Assembly (NCBI GenBank): GCA_034359265.1 | Contig: CP136893.1 | Coordinates: forward strand, 46,883,501-46,947,500 | DNA: 64,000 nucleotides | Direction of reading: 5' to 3' | DNA from: Canna indica | Taxonomy: Eukaryota > Streptophyta > Magnoliopsida > Zingiberales > Cannaceae | In this document: one piece after another, positions 1 through 11,891 of the stretch | Layout of the letters: every line of letters begins with the position of its first letter | Numbering within the stretch: the first letter of the stretch is position 1 | Position numbers and translations under genes: made by a program | The notes under the pieces: model-generated | Told to the model about the DNA's origin: nothing | Seen by the model: the letters and a program-made list of their open reading frames with translations, nothing else | The model's database searches: none

Positions 1-536
1 GTCGGTCGGCCAACGCGAGTTGCGTCTGCGGCTATCCTCAGTTCGGTCGACTGACAGGCCTACTGCCTATTTTCGGCCTCTGTCGATCAGCCGACCGGTC
101 GACCGAAGTAGCCATTGCCATTTTTGGAACTGTTCGGTCGACCGACAAAGCTACTTCCTTTTTCTTACTCTTTTCGGTCGACCGCCCGGTCGACCGAATT
201 TAGGCTGAATTTTATTTTTCAGCCTGGTTTTCTTCCGCGCTTTGTTTCTGGGTTCCGACTTTCAACGACCATTAACTTGGAGAGCTTTCATGTGATCTTT
301 GAGCCCGTCCAATACGTCTTTATTGCACGCGTCGCTCTTTGAGAAGTTTTTGCGACGAACCCGAGCGCGACGATTAATGTCCTTTCGATTTTTGATTTTT
401 TTCGATATTTTCGATCGGGGACATCGAACGCTAATTGATATGGAACCTGAAAGATATTCTCAATGAAATTATTAGTCCCATGTTTGTTATTATCAAAACC
501 GAGATTAAGACTAAGGTTGAAAACCTAAAGCCAACA
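1..536 (-). repeat. Copia 3' LTR, partial
   Basis: Read on the minus strand the LTR begins TGTTGGC at 536 and runs off the left edge of the window. It closely matches the LTR at 8308-9768 over the shared part. Positions 97, 136, 176 and 187 start exact copies of the palindrome GGTCGACC. Only about 0.5 kb of an expected 1.4-1.5 kb is present. Confidence 0.85.
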
Positions 537-550
537 ATCTCCCCCTTTTT
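537..550 (-). other. Polypurine tract of the copia element
   Basis: On the minus strand a run of A and G (AAAAAGGGGGAGAT) ends directly at the LTR start TGTTGGC. This is the position and composition expected for the primer of plus-strand DNA synthesis. The SIRE-like element has the equivalent tract at about 21630-21643. Confidence 0.75.
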
Positions 551-3500
551 GATGATGACAAACATCCTTATGAAATATATTCATTAAAGCATATAGGATA
601 TCAACTAAGGGATTTCTCCCCCTATCAACATGAATATCTATGAAAATAAAACTCCCCCTATTTATATGCATGGATTTTCTATATTTTCCTCTCCCCTTTA
701 CCTATGATTTTCTCCCCAATTTTCCTATACTTTTCTCCCCCTTTATACCTATACTCTACTCCCCCTTTATACCTATACTCTTCTTTCCCTTTTGATATCA
801 ATCAAAAAGGGCAAGAAAGGTCAATCTAGCTAAAGGGAGTTGAGACTCTAAAGATGTTTGATCATGAAACATGAAAATCTCAACCAAAGGGATGGAAAAC
901 AAATATTTAACATGAAACTTAATTCATACAGGATATATTCAAAACACAATTGGAATTCAAAGTTAAATCATATATGATCTCACGTATGAATGTTTTCATG
1001 AATATGGTTCTCTTTCATGATATTTTGATTTCAATCAAACTTTCAAAATACCAAGATCTAATCATTTAAGGCATGTTTGAGAAGTTTGAAATGAAAATAA
1101 TATCATTTGATCCAAATATGAACTTAGCACATTTTCATTTGAAATAAGCATGAAAACATGAAAATGTTAAGTATCAAATTTTGCTATCTACTCATGTTTT
1201 CTCATATTTAGGCATCTAGACATCAAACATGAGATAATATAAGTCTATGAATCAAGTTTGGGCTTAAGATGAAATTTTTAAGTTGCTTTGTTGACTTAGG
1301 TCAACCTTTACTTCAAGATTTGAAAAAAAAATCAAACTTTTAAATCTCATACAACATCATATTTTCGATGAAAAACTTTGGTACCAATTTTTGGATGAAA
1401 ATTTTTAATACCAAATATTGAATGGTCATTTGAAATGCATGTATAAAGTTTGAACTCAAAAGAATTTTCAAAGACCATTTTTCATCTTATATTGATTTTA
1501 ATAAACAAATAGATACCAAATGTTGGAGAAATGGATATTTCTAGTTTATTATTCAAGATATCAAAATCATTTCTAGGAATGATTTTACTCAAGAAATTGT
1601 GTGAATGATATTAGAAATGGAATCCAAATGGTATACACAAGGTTTCATTTGAAGTTTTTGAAAAAAAATCAAAGTATCAAAAAAATTGATATTTCAAATA
1701 AGTGATACTTTGTGTTTTCGAAATCCAACTTCAAAAATTCACTTTAAATCAGATTCTTGATGAAACTTTTTGAAATTTTTACTGATAAAACTAGATTTTT
1801 CAGTGAATGTGCAGTATCGAGAATCATCTGAAAATAATTTTTCTATATATCTCTAGAAATAATTGAAATTATTACCAATTGTAGGTTGAAATGGTATTTT
1901 TGTAATTTTCAGTTATTCTTAAAACTTGTTCAATTTTTATTCAAACTTTCATGACACCACATAATGGTCATGTAAAGAGTATAGTTAAGTTTGAAATGAA
2001 AATTATGTCCTTAAGTCAAGATATCAACATAGCATGGTTTCATTTAACACTAAACTAGTTTTCATGAAACTTGCTAAGTTTCAATCTTGTCATTTACTCA
2101 TGATTTTTTAAATTTAACCCTATGGATACCTAACATGAGTAAATCTAAACATGTTCCACAAATATGGATTGAAAATGAGACCTTTAAGTCAACTTGTTGA
2201 CTTGGGTCAACTTGGTTCAAAAGAGATTTTCATGAAACCACTTCTATGTCATTTTATCCATATCCATATGAATTTTTCATTCTTAGTGCATGGAAACATG
2301 TCATACCTATTTCTAAACATATTTATGAAGTTTGGACTTAAAATCAAGTGTCCAAGTCAATTTGTTGACTTGGGTCAAACTTCTCAAGCTTAAGTCCTCT
2401 AATGTGATCTAGTTATCTCATTTTTCATCTAGACATGAATTTTCAATTTTAAATACCTAGACAACTAATTATTAACACACCTAAACATGTTCATCAAATT
2501 TACAACTTAAGATGAAGTCTAAAAAAAAAAGAATTTTAACCTAGTTCAATTTCATTAATATCATGATATCATGAGTTATCAAAATATTTCTTACTTATGA
2601 AAATTCAAATATTTATCATGCATAATCAATCATGAGCATAGAGAAATCACTTAAGCATAAATATTCAAATATTATATTAAGATTTTTTTGCAAAATCAAA
2701 TTCACACCTTTTTCTTGAAAATTTGCCCAACTTTTCATTTCCTTTTTCATTTTCTTTTAGATAGCATATCCTTTCATTAACATTCACAACTTGCAAGTAG
2801 ACTTCATTAGTAGCATAATGAAATAATATGCCTACTAGCAAGCTAACATACTAAGTAGCACAAGTTCAAATGCTAAGTTTCATTAAAGATTCAACCTATG
2901 CTAGATAGTAAAGATTCATTTTAAGAAAGTTTTCATGATATCAAAATGAATCTAAGAGATCTTAAGATGTGAAACATTTGAGGAATAAGATCTCTAAGTA
3001 TGTTTAACTAGTTTGGACTTAAAAGAATGTCTCTAATGGTAAGTATCAACTTAGAGCAAGTTTCATTCAATGAAATTTGCCTAAGTGCTAAAATTCTACC
3101 TACTCATGAAAATTCAAGGGTTTTAACATGCAAATCTAATCATGAGTATAGAGATATAGTTTAAGCTTAAACATAGAGGTATTACACTAAGATTTTGAAT
3201 TTTTCCAAGTTATACCTTATTCATGATAATTTGCCAAACTAATCTTTTTCTTCCTAATTAGCCTTCCTAAAATATTTATAACTTGCAAATATACTTTAAA
3301 ATAGAAAATGAAACCAAATCTACATGCAGGCTATCAAACTAAATAACGAAGTGAAAAACCAAGTATCATTTTCAAAATTCAACTTCACTAAATAGCATGG
3401 ATTCATTTTCATAATAATCATTCATGATAACAAAATGAATCAAGAGATCTCAAAATATGAAATTTTGAAAAGTTAGATCTCCAACCCTTCCTATTGGTTG

Positions 3501-3826
3501 AAAACCGAAAGCCACAATTAGCCTACGATTTAAAACTGCAAGGTCGCATAAGCCCATTACAAGCTACATAGGTCTCAGAAGAGACCGAAGATAAAAAAAA
3601 ATTAAAACTCATTTTCCAAAAGAACTCTTTTACAAGAGCGGGGAAAACAACTCAAATTAGACATGTATCATAACTCCAACTTAAAAAATAATCCAAAGTA
3701 AGGAGATGATACAAAATATACATAGATGCCAATTTCTATACTTTAGGCATCCCGATGATTCAAAGTTGCAACCTCTTGGAGATTTCTCATTTAGATCCAA
3801 GGTCAACTTCATCTCTTCACTTCTCT
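551..3826. other. AT-rich non-coding 3' region of the gag-only copia element
   Basis: No convincing gene is present. The region has C-rich runs near 640-790 (plus strand) and loosely repeated stretches that share text such as 'aacatgagtaaatctaaacatg' in parts, suggesting old internal duplication. Three copies of the inverted motif TTGAC(T)..GGTCAA lie at 1291, 2197 and 2365. In SIRE-type elements an envelope-like ORF can occupy this place, but none is visible here. Its origin is unknown. Confidence 0.5.
1291..2378. promoter_or_regulatory. Three inverted TTGAC pairs (W-box-like)
   Basis: The motif TTGACTTAGGTCAA occurs at 1291-1304 and TTGACTTGGGTCAA at 2197-2210 and 2365-2378. Each is a near-palindrome giving TTGACT on one strand and TTGACC on the other. 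TTGACC/T is the core that WRKY transcription factors are known to bind. Any binding here is inference. The copies sit in similar text and may simply be parts of duplicated segments. Confidence 0.3.
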
Positions 3827-4178
3827 TTATCCTTGTGTGGTGGCTCCCCCTACAATAGAGCATGAAATTTTTGGTACCCAAATGGCTTTGGGTCCTTGGG
3901 GGTTAGTGGGCTTAGGTACCCAAAGTGTCTTAACAACACTAGGGTTCATTTTAAAGGCACAATCATAGATGGCATGCCCATAAACACCACAACAAAAACA
4001 ATGATCATGAAATTTTTTATTTTCATTTTTCTTAACATGAGGTTTAAAGTTAGAATACTTGACATGAGGAGGATGATGAACATGAGCATTCTTAGATGAA
4101 ACATTTTTCTTCCTAGAATTTCTAGAGGATGCAACATGTGACAAACTATTAGTTTTCTTACTTAAGAAAATAACCTCA
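3827..4178 (-). pseudogene. Copia gag, C-terminal piece with second zinc knuckle
   Basis: The minus-strand reading contains a CCHC knuckle (CFCCGVYGHAIYDC) followed by the repeated phrase WVPK..NPQGPK..WVPK. That phrase is typical of the Gag end in SIRE-like copia elements and is also seen at 18410-18530 and near 63900-64000 in this window. Gag would package the element RNA. The reading frame runs to a stop at 3827 and no protease follows. Its N-terminal side is cut at 4178/4179 by the inserted gypsy LTR. Part of the coiled-coil region between the two gag pieces is missing compared with the copy at 63440-63770. Confidence 0.8.
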
Positions 4179-6705
4179 TGTCATACCCCAACTGAGGGTA
4201 GTGTGACCGGCCAGGGCCTACATACTGCCCTATAGCCTACTGTTTACACTGACATAAGGAAAACCAAATCGTATCGATAAAAGAAATCTCAACACACTTT
4301 ATTAAGAGTTTGCAAAGTCACAATCCATATGTTTTCCAAAATGAGTAGAAACATCAACATCAAAGAAATCGAAGGTTCAAGAAACAAGATTCTACAATAC
4401 TTTTTCAATTACAACTGTCAGTGCAGAAACAAAACCAAACACTACTAAGCACTAGTCTAAGACTCATGGATGCCGCTACGAGATATGGCACCGCCTCCCG
4501 CCCACCACCTGCACCATGTCGACATACCAAGTCACTGCACATGCTTTGCAAAAATAAGAATAAACTGTGAGTCCACTTGGGACTCAGTGAGTGGCTCGAA
4601 TGAACCTCCATATAAGCCTCAATCATGCATATATCATATAAGGCATCAAAGAAAATGTACAAGGAGGTAAAGTTTATTTCTAATGCGATTACCGACCCTA
4701 ACGGGTCCATTTGTACCATCTGAATATGATAACTTGCCATCTCGGCTTATCAAGCGTTCGACATCTAACCTTTAGGCCTACTCATAGAATAATATCCCGG
4801 CTACAGCCGTCCCTACCATATCCGGTAGTATCATACTGGCCATTGGCCACATCATATCAAGAAATAAGCAAACAATCCTGAGCCGTCGACTAGGATGGTC
4901 CACTAGTCTTCGGACACCGTCTGGGGTAAGGATAGCTAGTCCCACCCAACTGGGGTCTGGCACGTAGCGGGCCCGCTGGCTCACCTCTAGACCCAATATT
5001 GGCCGAGCTGAGCATTGGTCATTTTCGACCTCCTCGCTCCACGACGGACCATCTCAAACACATCACACAATCAATATCCTAGAGTTTCCATATATATACA
5101 CTTCGGGCCTTTGCCCGTATCTGGCCTAAGTCCAGCTACCGGGTCAATAATTTATGCCGCCCTTTCAATATATGAACACCTACGAGTTCTAAATTTCCAA
5201 AAGTATATAAAGAGTCATAGAAGTGTTATCATCTCCTAACTAAGTTTCCATATATGTGTTATGCACATTTAGTGACGCCTTACATGTTACCCATCCTTCT
5301 ACACTGCCTTGGGTGAGAATTTCCATGTGTCGACCTTGGAATACCACCCAAGAATATTTAGGGCAGCATGTATAATCCAAAGGAAAAATATTCAAATATT
5401 GCAACCTTCATCATATATGACCACAATGTATATACATAGCAATTCTTATACTACCTTAGGAATATTAGCACATTAAGGAGCAACAATCTTGCATGGCAAG
5501 GTAGTAATGAATTTAAATAACATGTATGAAATTCAAAACATGGTAACAATGTCAACATCCAAAGTTTAAGGATCTAATGCTAAGAATGGTTATAAAACTA
5601 GCATTTCTACAATTCAAAATCAATCAAGCTACATGCTAAGTTTGGTGTTCTTCCTAAGTATTGTCATTTCTCTATGTATGATCCTTATAATCATGAAATT
5701 TCCATCTAAAGCTAATCTCTCATCCTCTCCCTAACCTTAGCCGAACCATGAGCAAGGAAGACCTTGCTCGGCCATGGCCCTTGTGGTAGGAAAAGAGGGA
5801 GGAGACTCTAGCTATACCTTTACCTCTTCAATTCCGCATACAACTTAAATACTAATGAACTAATTTACCTTTCCCTCACCCTTGGCCGAATCCTGTTCAT
5901 GAGTTGTAGGGTTCGGTCGGTCACTTCAAGGGATTTCTATGGAGAGCATACTTCATAATACGCGAGATGTACAAAGGGAACTACATCAAACAGTGATATA
6001 AGGTCATCTAAGGGCCTTCTTGCCATCAAGGGAATCGGGGAAATTTTTGACATGACCTTTCCACTTTTTCCATGACTCGGCAGCCCCAGGATCTTGGAAA
6101 ACGATGAAGAAAAATAGTGAGTTCCAACAAGAAACCTCGTAAAATAGTGAACACATGTCGTTGGAAATCAAGATTCGTCGGAAGGATCGCGAGAACTCAA
6201 CCTATTTCATCTAGGGTTCAGCTACCTGCCTCCCCCAAGCTTCGAAAACATAACCACTCACCTAGATTGCGGAGAAACAAGGATTGGGTGACACGAATCC
6301 CGGATAGATCCAAACCCCAAGCCTCCTCCTTGCTCCTTCTCCTCTTCTCCCTAGGCGGCCTTGTGCGACTCCAAGGGTGAGTCGCATGGTTGCAATAAGA
6401 TGGTTTTATTCCCTCATCCATCTTTCCAAAGATGGCCTCAAGACTCACTTAACTCATACCCGGAACTCGACTAAACCCGAACTCAACTTGGGTTCCGACT
6501 CAACCCATAACATGACTCGAGTTAACTTAATTTAAGGTATGATTTCATAAAAGTAAAGTTAATCATCCACATAGGTTTCATGAATCATTAGCTGAGTCAT
6601 ACCTTTTCACTCGAGATGATCCTGAGGCTCGACTCGACTGCCCCCGGGTCCGGCGCGCTGCATCGAAATAGATCTTCATATTATGAAACTTTTCCCGGTC
6701 TTACA
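4179..6705 (-). repeat. Gypsy LTR, family A
   Basis: On the minus strand it begins TGTAAGACC at 6705 and ends GGGGTATGACA at 4179, 2527 bp. It matches the LTRs at 38771-41454 and 43310-45817. A donor-like site GTGAGTGGTT starts at 6261 (minus). The matching acceptor position near 4546 reads TTTTTGCAA instead of TTTTTGCAG, so the presumed splice site is damaged in this copy. A TATA-like ATAAAA lies near 6400. The ORFs in this interval have no family similarity I recognise. Confidence 0.85.
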
Positions 6706-7494
6706 ACCTTCCCCCCTTAAAGGAAATTCGTCCTTGAATTTAGTTGAAGAACAAGGACTTATCGGCTCCTCGAACAAGGAAGGGTGGCGCTCTCTCATGT
6801 CCTGCTCTACCTCCCATGTGGTCTCTTGCCTGAAATGGTGCTCCCAACTGACCTTTATCAAGGGGATTTCTTTGGACCTTAGCTATCTGATCTTGCGGTC
6901 AAGAATCTCTACCGACCTTTCCTCGAATATGATGGCCGAATCTACCTCGATAGAAGAAGGCTCGATCACATGTGAATCATCTTTTACATACTTCTGCAAC
7001 ATGGATACATGGAAGTCCGAGTGCACTCTGCTCAGGCTAGGAGGTAATGCCAACTCATAGGCCACCTCGCCCCTCCGCTTGAGAACGGGAAAAGTCCCAA
7101 TGTATCTCGGGCTCAGCTTCCCCTTCTTCCCAAACCAGACCACCCCTTTCATAAGAGATACCTTCAGAAAGACTAAGTCACCCTCTGTAAATTCCAATTC
7201 CCTGGCCTTCTTGTCGGCATACATTTTTTGTCGACTCTGGGCCACCAACAATCTTTCCTTTATGGCCTTTACTTTCTCTACCGCTTCCTCAACCAGATCG
7301 GGGCCCACCATGAGTGATTCCCCTGCCTCAAACCAGTCCACTGGAGACCTACACCACCACCTATACAAAGCCTCAAAAGGAGCCATGCCAATGCTACTGT
7401 GATAGCTATTGTTGTAGGCGAACTCTATCAGTGGTAGGTGCCTCTCCCAGCCAACGGCCATATCTAGGACGCATGCTCTCAGCATGTCCTCCAA
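6676..7494 (-). pseudogene. Gypsy integrase C-terminal half plus chromodomain
   Basis: The minus-strand frame carries the end of the integrase core, with the phrase SSIGMAPFEALY and the basic stretch AQSRQKMYADKKAR. The GPY/F-like stretch GKLSPRYIGTFPVL and the phrase RVHSDFHVSML follow, then a chromodomain (VSWEHHFRQETTWEVE). Integrase inserts the cDNA; the chromodomain is known to steer chromoviruses to heterochromatin. A TAG interrupts the frame at about 6883-6885, just before the chromodomain, so only one change separates the two parts. The frame ends inside the LTR, as in the homologous copy at 38782. The catalytic core residues are upstream of the truncation. Confidence 0.85.
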
Positions 7495-8260
7495 ACATTT
7501 TGAACAAGTTATACATCTTTTTACATTCTTCTAGTAGTTCTTCATATGACATATCAAGGGATTTTGAGCTACTAGATTCATTATCATTAACATTTTGAAC
7601 ATGACTAGAAGATGGAGAATATACCTCATCCCGAAGGCCCATGAGGCAAAAGTTCGATGTAGCTTCATCGTCATGTCTAGAAGAGGCTTCACTTGATTTG
7701 GATGTGGATGATGAAGTACAATTCTTCTTCTTGGATTTCTTCTTCAAGAGTGGACAATTCTTCTTCTTGTGTCCCTTCTCTTGGCAAAGGAAGCACCTAA
7801 GTTTTCTCTTCCGAGTTTTTGTGTTCCTTTGACTAGAAGTTCTTTGGGCATCAAAACCGAGGTTAGTACTAGAGGGATGACCATTGTCATCACCACCCTC
7901 AACAAAAGTATTAAGCTCTTCGGTTTTAGCATAATCGTATAACATATTTAACGTTGCCCAAATATCAAAAGCGGAAGAACAATGCATAATCTTCTCAAGT
8001 ATTTCATTTTGAAAATGAGCAATATAGGAGATGCATTGTTTTAGCATTCAATTCAAATAATCTAATTCGTTCTTGAGTCCAATCATTTATGTCAATGGTG
8101 GGCTCAACATACTCATTCTTTAGCATGCACAATAGATCTAAACTTTGTGTTTTAAGAAAGGTATACATCCTACTCTTCCAAACACCAAAGTTTTCTTCAT
8201 CAAACCTAGGTAGTGCAAATGCTATACTCTCTAGTGCAATTTCTAGATCGAGACTAGATG
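7495..8260 (-). pseudogene. Copia gag, N-terminal piece with first zinc knuckle
   Basis: The minus strand encodes a Gag N-terminus (phrase RFDEENFGVWKSRMYTFLK near 8150-8230), then the motif FDIWATLNMLYDYAKTEEL and a CCHC knuckle (CFLCQEKGHKKKNC), then a serine-rich stretch. The expected start codon appears to be lost, and a frameshift near 8040 separates the first ~70 residues from the rest. At 7495 the copia text is replaced by gypsy sequence, so the open frame reads on into unrelated residues. The counterpart gag at 62792-63900 is similarly decayed. The role would be capsid formation and RNA binding. Confidence 0.8.
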
Positions 8261-8293
8261 TAGACGAGATGGTGAAATCTCAATCCACGACCC

Positions 8294-8305
8294 GCTCTGA
8301 TACCA
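8294..8305 (-). other. Primer binding site, initiator-Met tRNA
   Basis: The minus strand reads TGGTATCAGAGC two bases after the LTR end. This is the standard plant primer site complementary to the 3' end of initiator methionine tRNA, and it fixes the orientation of the element. Confidence 0.9.
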
Positions 8306-8307
8306 AT

Positions 8308-9768
8308 TGAAATGCGAAATGACAACACTAGAGGGGGGGTGAATAGTGTGTTAACTAATTCCATTAGCCTACTTCTAATTTAATCATTTTTTGATTAGTT
8401 TAGGCAATTTGCAATATTACGATTTGATGCGGAAGCGATATAAAAAATTAAGCACAAGCAATAATAAATAACAATGCTAACACGGTAATTTATAGTGGTT
8501 CGGCCCCAATGCCTACTCCACTACCTAAGCACCCCGCTTAGGATTTCCAAACTAGTTTTACTAGATTAATTCGGTTTCCCTTACACAGAGGACTTTTCAC
8601 CGAAGAGTCGCACTCTCGACCTAAGGCACTTCCACACCCGGAAGTCTCTGCCTTCTTATCGAGAGCACTCTTCAACCTCAACCCTAAGGGACAACTAAAC
8701 TAATCCTAGTAAACACTAAGTTTACACAAGTGGCTTTACACCTTTTCACCAAGGTAACCACTTCCAATCAAGACCTAACAACCCTAGGTCTATTACACAC
8801 ACAAATCCAATAAAAATATGTTCAAATAACAAGTAAATTACAATCAAAAGAGCTAAAATATAAAACAAGATTAAAAGCTCTTTTCAATCCTTCAAAACCT
8901 CCAACTCGCCAAGTAGTATATCTTGAATTGAAATCCGAGTTGAAGCAGAGTGTGCGCTTGAAGAAAATGTCTGCGGAAGAACCAAGCGCACACAATTTTT
9001 CTTTTGGAAGGCTCAAATCTCCCTTTAGAATACTCAATCAAAATTGTAAGAGAGGGAGAAGAAGATTGAAAGAAGTTATATGAGGTATATTTATACCCTC
9101 ATGAAGAAATGACAGCTCAACGGATAGAAAACTATCCGTTGTAGCCAGCCGATTAATTGGTCGGTCGACCTACCGATCGATCGGTCATTCGACTGCTTCT
9201 TTCTCTCTGTGTGCGGTTGACCGACGGGTCGACCACCCAGAAGCATGTCTCGCGATCCGCCATTCGGTCGACTAGTCGGTCGACCGACGCGAGTTGCATC
9301 TACAGCTTTCCTCAGTTCGATTGATCGATTGGTCGACTGACAGGCTTACTACCTATTTTCGGCCTCTGTCCGTCGACCGACCGGTCGACCGAAGTAGCCA
9401 CTGCCTATTTTTGGCAGTGTTTGTTCGACCGATCGGTCGATCGACAAAGCTACTGCCTTTTTCTTACGCTATTTGTTTCCGGGTTCCATCTTTCAACGAC
9501 CATCAACTTGGAGAGCTTTCATGTGATCTTTGAGCCCATCCAATACGTTTTTGGTGCACGCGTCGCTCTTCGAGAAGTTTTCGTAATGAACCCGAGCGCG
9601 ATGATTAATGTCCTTCCGATTTCTGATTTCTTCTGATATTTTCGATCGTGGGACATCGAACGCTAATTGATATGGAATATGAAAGATATTTTCAATGAAA
9701 TCATTAGTCCCATGTTTGTTATCATCAAAACCGAGATTAAGACTAAGGTTGAGAACCTAAAGCCAATA
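8308..9768 (-). repeat. Copia 5' LTR of the gag-only element
   Basis: 1461 bp. On the minus strand it starts TATTGGC (a TGTTGGC start with one change) at 9768 and ends next to the primer site. A TATA box (TATAAATATA, minus) is at 9086-9095. A dense cluster of GGTCGACC-like palindromes lies at 9150-9450, upstream of the TATA box in the transcription sense. The ORFs here are made of this repeat text and are not genes. Confidence 0.85.
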
Positions 9769-11891
9769 TGCCGGATCTCGGAGGCCGTGTTGTTTCCCTC
9801 TTCTTCTTCCTAATCATGTGAGTGGTTCTTCCTCCCTTTTTCTTTTCTTACGCTTGTGTTCTTGATCCGTTTTCTTGGGTATTGAGAAAGCTTGTCGTTT
9901 CTCCGTTGAAAATTGTGTTTTTTCATCGATTTCTCACGTTGCCATGAGAGAGGAAACCCGAGGACCCCCCCCTTTGTGGAGCGGCAGCCCTAGGATTGTC
10001 CTAGGGGTGCTCGGCCAAGGTGGGTAAAAAGGGTTCGCCCTCAAGATGTTTGTGGAATTGCCTAAGAGGGTATATGGTGTTTAATCCGGTATAAATCCTT
10101 TGATGATGAATCTTGTTATATTCTTCTGATGTTAAATCGTGTTTAATGTCGAAATCATAAATCTCAGCGTATTAAATTTATGATTTCATGTGAATAGAGT
10201 GGATCTTGATGGCGTGTTTTATGTTCTTGATGGTTCTTGTCTTATGAATCATGAATGGTGATATGGATAAAGAACTTCATGCATGTCTAATTATATTTAG
10301 TGAATAGATTTATATTTTTTTAAATTTGTTATTGATGATGTTGTAATCTGGTTTGTCGATAATTTGGAATAATTGCTGCTATGATTTTCGTGTTAGTTAA
10401 TTAGACATGCTGAAATCAAAATATGCTGAAATATCATGTTGGATTGTCGTTAATGATGCTGATATTTAAAATTGCATTTGTAAAATGAGATGATTACTGA
10501 ACATAGTCGTGTAACCTATCATTTTAACTAGAAAACATAGTCTGAAACCACAGGACACACTCTGGAAACCATATTCGGCTTGGGTGCACTAGAATGGGCC
10601 TCAAACAGTAGGCTGAAAATGAAACTCCTAAAACAAAACCTATTTTTGGGAATTTAAATTTAAATTATGGAATTAAAATTTAAGGGGCAGAATAAACTGT
10701 TAAAGAGCCAACAAAAGAATTTAATTGCATGAAACAAAACCTCATGGGTTGTTGATATTGTGGGTCTGGGGCATCGGGATCGGGCATAGTGTGTAGCAGC
10801 ATTTTGCCGCTAAGAACACCCCTAGGACACCATGGATGACACTTGACTTAGGTCTTCTTGGCGCCATATCTTTTATGAATGACTGAGAGGCTCGGGTAGG
10901 AGCTGGGTTGTTGGCTTGGGCCTGGAAGGTTGGATGGACAAATCCCAACTTGTGTTTATGGAATAAGTTCGGATGAGCGAATCCCGATTATTCCCGTATT
11001 CTTTATAGAATAAGTTCGGATGGACGAATCTCGATTATTTCCACTTGTCTTTGGAATAAATTCGAATGGGTGAATCCCGATATTCTCGTTTCTTTTGGGA
11101 TAAGTTTAGATGGGAAAATCCCGATTATTCCCATATGTTTCTTTAAGGGTATGTCATGGGATAAGTTTGGATAGGTAAAACCCGATTATCCTCATAACCC
11201 TTGTGAGTGACTTGTATGCCTTACGACATGGGTAGACGGATAGACCTGTTGTAGTTTCACTGCTATGTGAATAGGATTGCCTTCAGGCATGGGTCGGCCA
11301 AGTGGTCGTTAGTTAGCCATACCATAAATGTTACATTCCTCCTGTATGTGGCAGATGTATTTATGTATATATGTTATATCTCTGTGGTTGGTTTTGTGAT
11401 GGGGGTTGGTAGAATCGCTCATTGAGTTTCTTTGGACTCACCCTCATTTCTTTTCAATTTTTTTTTGCAGTGCCTGACCAGTGAGGTAGGCTAGAGCACT
11501 TGGCGCGGCTGGAGGGCAATAGTGTACCATTGATCTCATAGCAGTTCTAGTTAGGGGTCGTAGTCTAGTCTTGTAGTATTTGGTCATGCACTTCGTATTT
11601 TACCGTTCTTGGTGTTGTAGTCCTTTGGGATATTCTTATATTTTATTTCAGATTATGTTTCTTGAGAAAAATTGAAAATCTTTGTTTTCATTTATTTTTG
11701 CACTCTATTTGGCTTGCTGAACATTACTCCTTTAAAATAAAAATGAAAATTGATTTGTTTTCTCTCTTATAATAAATCTGTCTTGTATTTCTGCTAGGTT
11801 TTATTATGAGTTGGCATGTGCATGGGATAGGCTGCGGAGTATAGGAACGTATACCCTGGCCGATCACATGACCCTGAGATGGGGTGTGACA
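9769..11891 (+). repeat. Gypsy LTR, family B, 5' part missing
   Basis: The segment matches the reverse complement of the LTR at 47294-49720 and ends GGGGTGTGACA at 11891. Its beginning is absent at 9769, where the copia element ends. The simplest reading is that the copia inserted into this LTR and that the missing part lies left of the window. It contains a GTGAGTGGTT donor-like site at 9818, an array of hairpin units at about 10925-11200 and an acceptor-like (T)9GCAG ending at 11470. It was itself inserted into the gag of the copia element whose primer site is at 12585. Confidence 0.75.
10925..11200 (+). repeat. Tandem hairpin units in LTR family B
   Basis: About five to six diverged units built around ATAAGTTCGGATGG..GAATCCCGATTATTCC. 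Each unit is an imperfect inverted repeat, with an outer stem of the GGAATAA/TTATTCC type and an inner stem of the ATCGGG/TCCGAT type. The same array occurs at 47500-47940, 51250-51550 and 58410-58710. Confidence 0.7.

Larger units (their letters stand above)
4179..7494 (-). mobile_element. 5'-truncated gypsy chromovirus (Tekay-like) inserted in copia gag
   Basis: On the minus strand this is the end of pol (integrase C-terminal half and chromodomain, 7494 to 6676) followed by a purine tract and a complete family-A LTR (6705 to 4179). Everything upstream of the integrase middle is absent. The left junction (7491-7497) joins copia gag text to gypsy text through a few shared bases. No 5-bp target duplication is expected or seen, because the 5' part is lost. 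Confidence 0.85.
1..9768 (-). mobile_element. Non-autonomous copia element with gag only (TR-GAG-like), 3' LTR cut by window edge
   Basis: A minus-strand copia element is bounded by related LTRs at 1-536 (only the LTR start is inside the window) and 8308-9768. The primer site is at 8294-8305 and a purine tract (on the minus strand) at about 537-550. Between them lie two gag pieces (7495-8260 and 3827-4178), separated by an inserted gypsy fragment, and about 3.2 kb of AT-rich non-coding DNA. I see no protease, integrase, reverse transcriptase or RNase H. This matches the known class of non-autonomous elements that keep gag but not pol, although a secondary deletion of pol is also possible. The gag is most like the one starting at 62792 in this window. 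Confidence 0.72.

Noticed and set aside
95..195. GGTCGACC repeats as cloning or linker artefacts (they contain a SalI site)
   Set aside because: The same clusters recur at the same LTR position in at least six LTRs on both strands, with natural variation.
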